64,000 bases of DNA. Source: SG-bin9 sp049323835. Its GTDB lineage: Bacteria > Pseudomonadota > Alphaproteobacteria > Rhizobiales > Xanthobacteraceae. The position numbers and the translations under genes were made by a program. Positions 57,573 to 64,000 of this stretch are shown here, piece by piece. Numbering within the stretch: position 1 is the first letter of the stretch; every line of letters begins with the position of its first letter. The stretch lies in NCBI GenBank assembly GCA_049323835.1, contig JBMOOJ010000104.1, positions 10,922-74,921 of the forward strand. Reading direction: 5' to 3'. Below the pieces are notes generated by a model, which was given only the letters and a program-made list of their open reading frames with translations, was not told the DNA's origin and ran no database searches.

Positions 57573-59672
57573 ATGAACCAGCGCGCCAACATCCGGGTCG
57601 GCCACTCGACCTGTCCGCATGATTGCCCCTCCGCCTGTGCGCTCGATGTCGATATCATCGACAACACGACCATCGGCCGGGTCCGCGGCTCGAAGCAGCA
57701 GACCTACACGGCCGGCGTCGTCTGCGCGAAGGTCGCGCGCTACGCCGAGCGCATTCATCATCCCGATCGGCTGATGGTGCCGCTCAAGCGCACCGGTCCG
57801 AAGGGCTCCGGCCAGTTCAAGCAGATTACCTGGGACGAGGCGCTAGACGAAATCGCCCAGCGCTTCAACGCGGCCGAGCGCGAGTTCGGCGCGCAGTCGG
57901 TCTGGCCCTATTATTATGCGGGCACGATGGGCCTGATCATGCGGTTCAGCGTTAACCGGCTGGCGCATGCGAAAAAGTATTCGCGTTTCTACAGCACCAT
58001 CTGCGCGACGATCGCCCGCGCCGGTTTCGCCGCCGGTACCGGCAAGGTCGCGGGCGCCGACCCGCGCGAGATGGCGATGTCCGATCTCGTCGTGATCTGG
58101 GGCACCAATCCGGTGTCGACGCAGGTCAATGTGATGACGCACGCGACCCGCGCGCGCAAGGAACGCGGCGCCAAGATCGCTGTCGTCGACATCTACCAAA
58201 ACGACACGATGAAGCAGGCGGACATCGGCATCATCGTCCGCCCAGGCACCGACGGTGCGTTCGCTTGCGGCGTAATGCATGTGCTATTCCGCGACGGTTA
58301 TGCCGACCGCGCCTACATGGCGAAATACACCGATTGCCCGGATGAACTGGAAGCGCATCTGAAGACGCGCACACCTGAATGGGCCTCCGCCATCTGCGGC
58401 GTGCCGGCCGCCGAGATCGAGGCTTTCGCGCACGAGATCGGCAAGACGCCGCGTTCCTTCTTCCGTCTCGGTTACGGCTTTACCCGCAGCCGCAACGGCG
58501 CGTCGCAGATGCATGCGGCGCTCTGCATTCCCGCCGTCACCGGCGCATGGCAGCACGAAGGCGGCGGCGCATTCTTCAACAACGCCGGCATCTGGGGCTT
58601 CAATCACACGCTGATCGAAACACTCGACGAAGTGGACAAGACGACACGCCAGCTCGATCAGTCGGCGATCGGCCGCATCCTCACCGGCGATGCCGTGGCG
58701 CTGCAAGGCGGCCCGCCCGTCAAGGCGATGATCATTCAGAACACCAATCCGGTGAACGTCGCGCCCGAGCAACTGCTCGTGCGGCAAGGCTTCGCCCGCG
58801 AGGACCTGTTCGTCGCCGTGCACGAGCAGTTCATGACCGAGACCGCGATGATGGCCGACATCGTGCTGCCGGCGACCATGTTCATGGAGCACGACGACCT
58901 TTATTACGGCGGCGGCCACCAGCACATTTCCGTCGGGCCGAAGCTGATCGATCCGCCGGGCGAGTGCCGCTCGAACCAGCAGCTGATGAAGGGCCTTGCC
59001 GACCGGCTCGGCATCATGCATCCGACGTTCCACATGACGGATCGCGAGATGATCGACGCGACGCTCAAGCTCAGCGGCCACGGCGACATCGAAGCGCTTG
59101 AAGCCGATCTCTGGCGCGATATCCAGCCGGATTTCCGCAAGTCGCACTATCTCGACGGCTTCGCGCACAAGGACGGAAAGTTTCACTTCAAGGCCGACTG
59201 GGCGCAGGTGCCGGGCGCGAACACCCTCAATCTCGGGCCGATCGCCGACATGCCCTCGCTCCCGGATCATTGGGCGGTGATCGAGAATGCCGACGACGAG
59301 CATCCGTTCCGCCTCGCGACCAGCCCCTCGCGCAGCTTCCTCAATTCGACGTTCGCGGAAACGCCGTCATCGCTGGCCCGCGAAGGCGCACCGTCGGTGA
59401 TGATGCATCCGGCCGATGCGGCGAAGCTCGACGTTTCCGACGGCGACGTCGTCCTGCTCGGCAACAAGCGCGGCGAGACCAGGCTGACGGTAAAGATTTT
59501 CGACGGCGTGCGCCATGGCGTGCTGATCGCCGAGTCGATTCATCCGAACAAGAATCACATCGGCGGACGCGGCATCAACAGCCTCACCGGCTCGGAAGCG
59601 GTCGCCCCGCACGGCGGCGCGCCGTTCCATGACAACAAGGTGTGGGTGAAGAAGGTTGCCGCGAGGGCCTAA
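57573..59672 (+). CDS. Molybdopterin oxidoreductase with N-terminal [4Fe-4S] motif
   Basis: A 699-residue DMSO-reductase-superfamily protein. The iron-sulfur ligands are in CPHDCPSAC and VVCAK, then YAERIHHPDRL and PLKRTGPKGSGQF. Cofactor-binding stretches include VIWGTNPVSTQ, IQNTNPVNVAPEQ and the C-terminal VMMHPADAAKLDVSDGDVVL domain. It has no Tat signal, so it is likely cytoplasmic. The ATG at 57573 is used; the TTG at 57567 has weak support. The substrate is unknown; similar proteins are annotated only at family level. Confidence 0.85.
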   Translation: MNQRANIRVGHSTCPHDCPSACALDVDIIDNTTIGRVRGSKQQTYTAGVVCAKVARYAERIHHPDRLMVPLKRTGPKGSGQFKQITWDEALDEIAQRFNAAEREFGAQSVWPYYYAGTMGLIMRFSVNRLAHAKKYSRFYSTICATIARAGFAAGTGKVAGADPREMAMSDLVVIWGTNPVSTQVNVMTHATRARKERGAKIAVVDIYQNDTMKQADIGIIVRPGTDGAFACGVMHVLFRDGYADRAYMAKYTDCPDELEAHLKTRTPEWASAICGVPAAEIEAFAHEIGKTPRSFFRLGYGFTRSRNGASQMHAALCIPAVTGAWQHEGGGAFFNNAGIWGFNHTLIETLDEVDKTTRQLDQSAIGRILTGDAVALQGGPPVKAMIIQNTNPVNVAPEQLLVRQGFAREDLFVAVHEQFMTETAMMADIVLPATMFMEHDDLYYGGGHQHISVGPKLIDPPGECRSNQQLMKGLADRLGIMHPTFHMTDREMIDATLKLSGHGDIEALEADLWRDIQPDFRKSHYLDGFAHKDGKFHFKADWAQVPGANTLNLGPIADMPSLPDHWAVIENADDEHPFRLATSPSRSFLNSTFAETPSSLAREGAPSVMMHPADAAKLDVSDGDVVLLGNKRGETRLTVKIFDGVRHGVLIAESIHPNKNHIGGRGINSLTGSEAVAPHGGAPFHDNKVWVKKVAARA

Positions 59673-59675
59673 GCC

Positions 59676-59788
59676 CGAGGTGCTCCTCATCCTGAGAAGC
59701 GCGGTGCGCATCTCGACGGATGAGCGGCCACGCAGCTTCATGGTTCGAGGCGCACCGCAATTGTGATGCTCCTCACCCTGAGGAGCTA
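59676..59788. repeat. Intergenic repeat element
   Basis: GGTGCTCCTCATCCTGAG at the left and TGATGCTCCTCACCCTGAGG at the right flank a CATGGTTCGAGGCGCACCGC core. It resembles, from memory, a repeat abundant in rhizobial and Bradyrhizobium genomes. Confidence 0.5.
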
Positions 59789-59799
59789 ACAAGAAACAA

Positions 59800-59837
59800 A
59801 AAAGGGCCGCACGGCATTGGCGCCATGCGGCCCTTTT
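59800..59837. terminator. Bidirectional rho-independent terminator
   Basis: A perfect 12-bp stem, AAAAGGGCCGCA / TGCGGCCCTTTT, with a 14-base loop. It lies between the convergent molybdopterin gene and the peptide-binding-protein gene and has A/T ends on both sides. Confidence 0.85.
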
Positions 59838-59849
59838 GACGATTGCGGT

Positions 59850-61475
59850 TTATTTCTTCTCGATATTCCAAAACACAGGGGTTGCCGGACCATCGACGAC
59901 GCCGGTGATCTCCTTGCGCCAGGCGCTGGGCGAGGTGTACTGGCCGAGCGGCAGATAGATCACCTGATCGAACACCCGTGCCTGGATCTGCGCGGCGATC
60001 TTCTTCTGCTGTTCCAGATCGGTCGAGCGTGCATAGGCGTCGCGCAGCTTTTCCATTTCCGGATCGTCCGGCCAGCCGAACCAGCCGCCGTTCTTGCCCT
60101 TGCTGTTCAGCGTCGCGTGGGCGACCGGATTCATGATGTCGGGGCCGGCCCAGTTGGTGAAGAACATGTTCCAGCCGCCCTCCTTGACGGGCTTCTGGCT
60201 GGCGCGGCGAGTCACGACGGTCTGCCAGTCGGTGGCCTGAACTTCGACCTTGAAGCCGGCATCGCGCAGAAGCTGCGCACCGACGATCGGCTGCGCCTTC
60301 AGCGTCACGACGTCACCGGGCGCCATCACGACAACCGGCGTTCCGTCATAACCGGACTCGGCAAGCGCCTTTTTGGCCGCTTCCATGCCCGTCTTCTTGG
60401 TGAGCGTGTCCGCGCCGGCTTCGGTGGCGAGCGGCGTGCCGCAACCGAAGACCGCGCCGCAGACCTTGTAGTAGTCGGGATTGCCGACCAGCGCGTCGAG
60501 CACGTCCTTCTGGTTCATCGCCAGGAACGCGGCGCGGCGGACCTTCACGTTGTCGAACGGCGGATGCAGGAAATTCATCCGGCCGATGGTCTGGAAGCCG
60601 AGCGGGCTCAGCGTCTGGACGACAATATCCTTGTTGCCCTTGAGGATCGGCAGCAAGTCGAACGACGGGTTCTCCATGAAGTCGATATCGCCGGACTGAA
60701 GCGCATTCACGGCGGTCTGCGCGTCAGGCATGGTGATCCACTCGACGCGATCGACCTTCACGACCTTGCCGCCCGAATTCCAGCTCGGCGGTTCGGCACG
60801 CGGCACGTAATCCTTGTTCTTCTCATAGACGGCCTTCACGCCCGGCTGGAATTCACCCTGCACGAACTTGAAGGGACCGGAACCGACGTGCTCGGTGATC
60901 GCCTTGGTGTGCGGCGTTTCAGCCATACGCTTCGGCATCATGAACGGCACGATCGACGACGGCTTGCCGATCGATTCGAGCACGAGGCCATACGGCTCCT
61001 TCAGCTTCAGCGTAATGGTTTTCGGATCAGTCGCCGTGATCGACGCTGTGAAATCCATCAGCTTCTGACCCATGCCGTCCGCTTTGCCCCAGCGTTGCAG
61101 CGATGCGACGCAGTCCTCCGCAGTGACGGGCGCGCCGTCATGCCACTTCAGGCCGTCGCGCAACGTGAAGGTATAGGTGAGCTTGTCGTCGGAAACCTTC
61201 CAGCTCGCCATCTGCGGCTGGACTTTGAAGCTCGAGTCCATTGCCAACAGCGTGTCGTAGATCATGTAGCCATGATCGCGCGTGATGTAGGCGGTCGTCA
61301 TGGTCGGATCGAGCACACGCAGATCCGAGTGCATCACCGCTGTCAGCGTCTTCGCCTTCTGCGCCAGAGCCGGCGTCGCCGCTGATAAAGAAGCCGCAAC
61401 CGCGGCTGCAAAAATAAGACCTGGACGCCGGGCTTTCAGCGGAGCTCGAATACATCCACGCAAGACTTCAGACAT
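59850..61475 (-). CDS. Peptide/nickel-type ABC transporter substrate-binding protein (SBP_bac_5)
   Basis: A 541-residue periplasmic receptor of the DppA/OppA family. The signal peptide ends AATPALAQ. DLRVLDPTMTTAYITRDHGY, FTLRDGLKWHDGAPVTAEDC and the long lobe II (GWPDDPEMEKLRDAYARSTD) fit the family. AGGAGAGG precedes the ATG at 61475. It is on the opposite strand to the dppB-like permease at 63691 but is probably its receptor, since the cluster otherwise has none in view. Confidence 0.9.
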   Translation of the reverse strand: MSEVLRGCIRAPLKARRPGLIFAAAVAASLSAATPALAQKAKTLTAVMHSDLRVLDPTMTTAYITRDHGYMIYDTLLAMDSSFKVQPQMASWKVSDDKLTYTFTLRDGLKWHDGAPVTAEDCVASLQRWGKADGMGQKLMDFTASITATDPKTITLKLKEPYGLVLESIGKPSSIVPFMMPKRMAETPHTKAITEHVGSGPFKFVQGEFQPGVKAVYEKNKDYVPRAEPPSWNSGGKVVKVDRVEWITMPDAQTAVNALQSGDIDFMENPSFDLLPILKGNKDIVVQTLSPLGFQTIGRMNFLHPPFDNVKVRRAAFLAMNQKDVLDALVGNPDYYKVCGAVFGCGTPLATEAGADTLTKKTGMEAAKKALAESGYDGTPVVVMAPGDVVTLKAQPIVGAQLLRDAGFKVEVQATDWQTVVTRRASQKPVKEGGWNMFFTNWAGPDIMNPVAHATLNSKGKNGGWFGWPDDPEMEKLRDAYARSTDLEQQKKIAAQIQARVFDQVIYLPLGQYTSPSAWRKEITGVVDGPATPVFWNIEKK

Positions 61476-61819
61476 CGCTACCTCTCCTGAATCATTTCTC
61501 GTCTGTGATTGCTTTGTGAGTCCTGTGCGGACTTTTTTAAGCGTCCAGCCAAACTGTAGACGTAGAACATAAGACGTTGAACATGTTCCCCAATCGAGAG
61601 TTGCACCAACCTCGGCAGGCGTCAATCGCGATTTGCCGCGATGCTTGTAGAAGGATCAAACAAAGACGTGTGATCAAGCAAGCGATCGACATCTGCAAAG
61701 AATGCATCTTGCCGTTCACTCCAAGACGTTCTGAAATGAACCGTTCTGAAATGCCGCTTCGTCTCCCGCCCATCACACCCGTCATCGGGGGAGCGTGCAA
61801 GATCAAGGGAATAGTCTTC
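61476..61819. other. Divergent promoter region of the binding protein and M20 genes
   Basis: 344 bp with no supported gene. It holds a direct repeat, CGTTCTGAAATG, at 61727-61738 and 61742-61753 (period 15). The repeat might be a protein-binding site for the M20 gene. Confidence 0.45.
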
Positions 61820-62950
61820 ATGAACCCCGCCAACCTTCCGTTCGATAGTGAAGTCATGCTTGCCGGCCTGCGTCCGTGGGTCGAATGCGAAAGCCCTACC
61901 TGGGATGCTGCGGCAGTTGAACGCATGCTCGACCTTGCTGCCCGCGACATGGCTATCTGCGGCGCAACAATTGAGCGCATTGCCGGACGACAAGGTTTCG
62001 CCGGCTGCATTCGCGCACGCTTTCCGCATCCCGATTTCGGACAGCCGGGCATTCTGATCGCAGGTCATATGGATACGGTGCACCCCATCGGTACGATCGC
62101 GCAGTTGCCGTGGCGTCGCGAGAACGGCAAGTGTTACGGCCCCGGCATTTTCGACATGAAGGGCGGAAACTTCGCGGCGCTCGAGGCCATTCGCCAGCTC
62201 CAGAAAGCCATGTTCACGACTCCTCTCCCCGTCACCGTCCTGTTCACTCCTGACGAAGAAGTCGGCACGCCGAGCACACGCGACATCGTCGAGGCCGAAG
62301 CCGCACGCAACAAGTACGTGCTGGTTCCCGAGCCTGCCTTCCAGAACAAGGGCGTCATCACCGGGCGCTATGCGATCGCCCGCTTCAATCTCGAAGCAAC
62401 TGGCGTGCCAAGTCACTCCGGCGCGACGCTGTCGTCGGGCCGCTCCGCGATCCGCGAGATGGCGCGGCAGATCGTCGCCATCGACGCGATGACCGGCGAG
62501 GATTGCACCTTCAGTGTCGGCATCGTGCACGGCGGCCAATGGGTCAACTGTGTTGCCTCACGTTGCACCGGCGAAGCGCTGAGCATGGCGAAACGCCAGA
62601 GCGACCTCGATCGCGGTGTCGAGCGGATGCTCGCTCTCTCCGGCACCAACAACGACGTGACCTTCACGGTCACACGCGGCGTCACTCGTCCGGTCTGGGA
62701 ACCAGACCAGGGCACCATCGCTCTCTACGAACGCGCGCGCGACATCGGCAAGCAGATTGGAATCGATCTGATTCATGGCAGCGCGGGCGGCGGTTCCGAT
62801 GGAAACTTCACCGGCGCGGCCGGCATCCCCACCCTCGACGGTCTCGGCATGCGCGGCGGTGGCGGACATACCTTGCAGGAACACATCGAGGTGGATTGCC
62901 TGGCGGAACGCGGGCGGTTGATGGCCGGGCTGCTCGCTACGCTCCAGTGA
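61820..62950 (+). CDS. M20-family metallopeptidase, glutamate carboxypeptidase (CPG2)-like
   Basis: A 376-residue dinuclear-zinc peptidase. Ligand motifs are GHMDTVH, FDMKGG with the bridging Asp, and TPDEEVGTPS with the catalytic Glu pair. The dimerisation lobe covers about 175-285, and GGGGHTLQEHIEVD carries the C-terminal His. AAGGGA lies upstream of the ATG at 61820; the open frame to 61577 is not supported. No signal peptide is seen, so it would hydrolyse imported dipeptides or acyl-amino acids, in line with the neighbouring peptide transport genes. Confidence 0.88.
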   Translation: MNPANLPFDSEVMLAGLRPWVECESPTWDAAAVERMLDLAARDMAICGATIERIAGRQGFAGCIRARFPHPDFGQPGILIAGHMDTVHPIGTIAQLPWRRENGKCYGPGIFDMKGGNFAALEAIRQLQKAMFTTPLPVTVLFTPDEEVGTPSTRDIVEAEAARNKYVLVPEPAFQNKGVITGRYAIARFNLEATGVPSHSGATLSSGRSAIREMARQIVAIDAMTGEDCTFSVGIVHGGQWVNCVASRCTGEALSMAKRQSDLDRGVERMLALSGTNNDVTFTVTRGVTRPVWEPDQGTIALYERARDIGKQIGIDLIHGSAGGGSDGNFTGAAGIPTLDGLGMRGGGGHTLQEHIEVDCLAERGRLMAGLLATLQ

Positions 62951-63198
62951 CGGGCGCACCGCCGCAACGATTTATCGCACTGCCGCGTGTTAACGGTCTT
63001 GGCCCCGTGGCGTTTCCGTTCTATCACGCCTCTCAAAATCACGGTTCGTATGATGAACAGCGAACCGCAACGAAACCCTCGGACAACAAGGGGGCGCTTG
63101 TAACCGGCACGGACGGATGGTTTAGTTTGACCATCTGACGAAGGCCGAGGGGGGAGTTCGGACTTAAGATCGATCGCTTCGATCAATCACTTCAATGG
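62951..63198. other. Intergenic region before the glycine riboswitch
   Basis: 248 bp with no supported gene. It contains the promoter for the riboswitch transcript, not recognisable by eye. Confidence 0.4.
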
Positions 63199-63359
63199 AT
63201 CGCGTTGGGAGAGACCGGCTTCGCGCCGGCGCCGAAGGAGCAACCGCCCCGGAAACTCTCAGGCAAACGGACCGCGCGATTATCTAGCATCTGGAAAGAG
63301 ACGCAGCTTCTGGCTTGCGTCCGCCGACGGGATAATACTCTCAGGCACAGCGACAGATG
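63199..63359 (+). promoter_or_regulatory. Tandem glycine riboswitch (gcvT-type), two aptamers
   Basis: Aptamer 1 spans 63199-63280: P1 pairs ATCGCG with CGCGAT, with GGGAGAGACC, GCCGAAGGAGCAA and ACTCTCAGGCAAACGGACC in order. Aptamer 2 spans 63288-63359: P1 pairs CATCTG with CAGATG, with GGAAAGAGAC, CCGACGGGATAA and ACTCTCAGGCAC...GACAG. Both carry the conserved glycine-aptamer core, separated by a short linker, the standard cooperative arrangement. No clear expression-platform terminator was found; the next gene, 331 bp on, is a DppB-type permease. Confidence 0.93.
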
Positions 63360-63690
63360 GGGCTTCGACGGGTTTTCGGACATGGGTCCGGCGACGCCAT
63401 CAGAGGCCTTGGTCATGCTTGCAATCGATTCCGGTTTCCTGAAACGAACTGCCTTTCCTGCTCGTCATGTCGCGCATGACGGCCGAACGGTGCGCTTTGA
63501 CCGTTGCATGAGCAACGACAGCCCCTTGAGCCTTTCGAATCTGATGGCACACTCCTTGCTGGGAGAACGGGATGGAGACCGGATGGTGCCTTGCACAAAC
63601 GGTTCCTCGGGAGACATTGCGAGATGAATTCATGACATGCACAAGATGTGATCGCATCGTGCCCGGATCGCGAAACAAGAGGCGTTGCCG
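63360..63690. other. Region between riboswitch and dppB-like gene
   Basis: 331 bp. Weak open frames overlap the aptamer and lack domain logic. A small CGGAC / GTCCG stem lies just after aptamer 2 but has no T run. It is likely leader or expression platform. Confidence 0.5.
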
Positions 63691-64000
63691 ATGCTTGGTT
63701 ATCTGATCCGGCGCATCCTCGCCGCCATCCCGGTGATGGGCGTGGTGGCGCTCGTGGTGTTTCTGCTGCTGCGCCTGACACCCGGCGACCCCGCCGCGAT
63801 CATCGCCGGCGATCTCGCAACCCCCGAGCAGCTTGAGCGCATCCGCACGACACTCGGTCTGAATGAGCCGCTTCACACCCAGTTCATCACCTGGATCGGC
63901 CGACTGCTGCAAGGCGACTTCGGTGTCTCGCTGATCTCCCAGGTTCCTGTCATGAAGATGATCGGCCAGCGTATCGAGCCGACGATCAGCCTCGCGCTGT
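63691..64000 (+). CDS. dppB: DppB/OppB-type ABC transporter permease, C-terminus off the right edge
   Basis: 103 codons of the N-terminal part are in view. MLGYLIRRILAAIPVMGVVA, then LLLRLTPGDPAAIIAGDLAT and LGLNEPLHTQFITWIGRLLQ with GDFGVSLIS are classic for the first permease of peptide ABC systems. AAGAGG lies 9 bases upstream of the ATG. The glycine riboswitch at 63199-63359 is upstream on the same strand, so glycine probably controls this transport operon. Confidence 0.9.
   Translation, partial: MLGYLIRRILAAIPVMGVVALVVFLLLRLTPGDPAAIIAGDLATPEQLERIRTTLGLNEPLHTQFITWIGRLLQGDFGVSLISQVPVMKMIGQRIEPTISLAL

Noticed and set aside
63205..63627. A 140-residue open frame after the M20 gene
   Set aside because: Its first half is the glycine riboswitch itself; conserved RNA cores explain the sequence.

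Overview
The window reads as chromosome from a high-GC alphaproteobacterium, most likely of the Bradyrhizobium/Rhodopseudomonas/Afipia group (Hyphomicrobiales). This rests on the dense set of branched-chain-amino-acid-type ABC transporters and TRAP transporters, an IorAB-type molybdenum enzyme, two RND pumps, and intergenic palindromes of the type common in those genomes (49228-49346, 57331-57416, 59676-59788). No rRNA, tRNA, phage, transposase or CRISPR was seen. The genus is inference; no marker gene is present.

Layout. 1-2855: a cut-off LpxR-type lipid A deacylase, an SDR protein and an M20-type carbamoyl-amino-acid hydrolase. 2871-8517: an AAC(3)-I-like acetyltransferase and a TetR-adaptor-RND efflux operon. 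8675-12157: succinate-semialdehyde dehydrogenase and a Tat-exported PhoD phosphatase. 12436-20236: a lone LivK-type binding protein, then a minus-strand operon DUF1445-livK-livH-livM-livG-livF with a divergent LysR regulator and a clear T-N11-A operator. 20233-24552: a TRAP operon with two tandem, nearly identical binding proteins and a DNA-binding-domain-only AraC protein coupled to its end. 24792-31649: a second liv operon that includes an acyl-CoA ligase. 32260-37063: IorA/IorB and a HAPMO-like Baeyer-Villiger monooxygenase. 37060-39781: SnoaL-like, GrlR-like, zinc metalloprotease and creatininase-family genes in overlapping pairs.

39916-46886 holds the most interesting system. Three tandem 85-residue, Cys-rich, secreted peptides with CKG repeats lie upstream of a DUF692 multinuclear iron oxidative enzyme (MNIO) and its DUF2063 partner. 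This is the layout of a bufferin-type RiPP metallophore cluster. Each precursor gene is followed by its own strong hairpin, and CcdA, DoxX and a WCHWCH thioredoxin-fold protein lie upstream on the same strand. A copper-handling or envelope-thiol role is inferred from the family.

47123-55111: oligopeptidase B, a second RND pump with its lipoprotein adaptor, and a zinc alcohol dehydrogenase. 55120-57312: a TetR regulator divergent from an EthA-like monooxygenase, with a large palindrome between them. 57573-64000: a molybdopterin oxidoreductase, a peptide-type ABC binding protein, a CPG2-like M20 peptidase, and a tandem glycine riboswitch whose next downstream gene is a DppB-type permease that runs off the right edge. 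Most of the window is therefore uptake, efflux and catabolism of organic acids, amino acids and peptides, with local one-component regulators.
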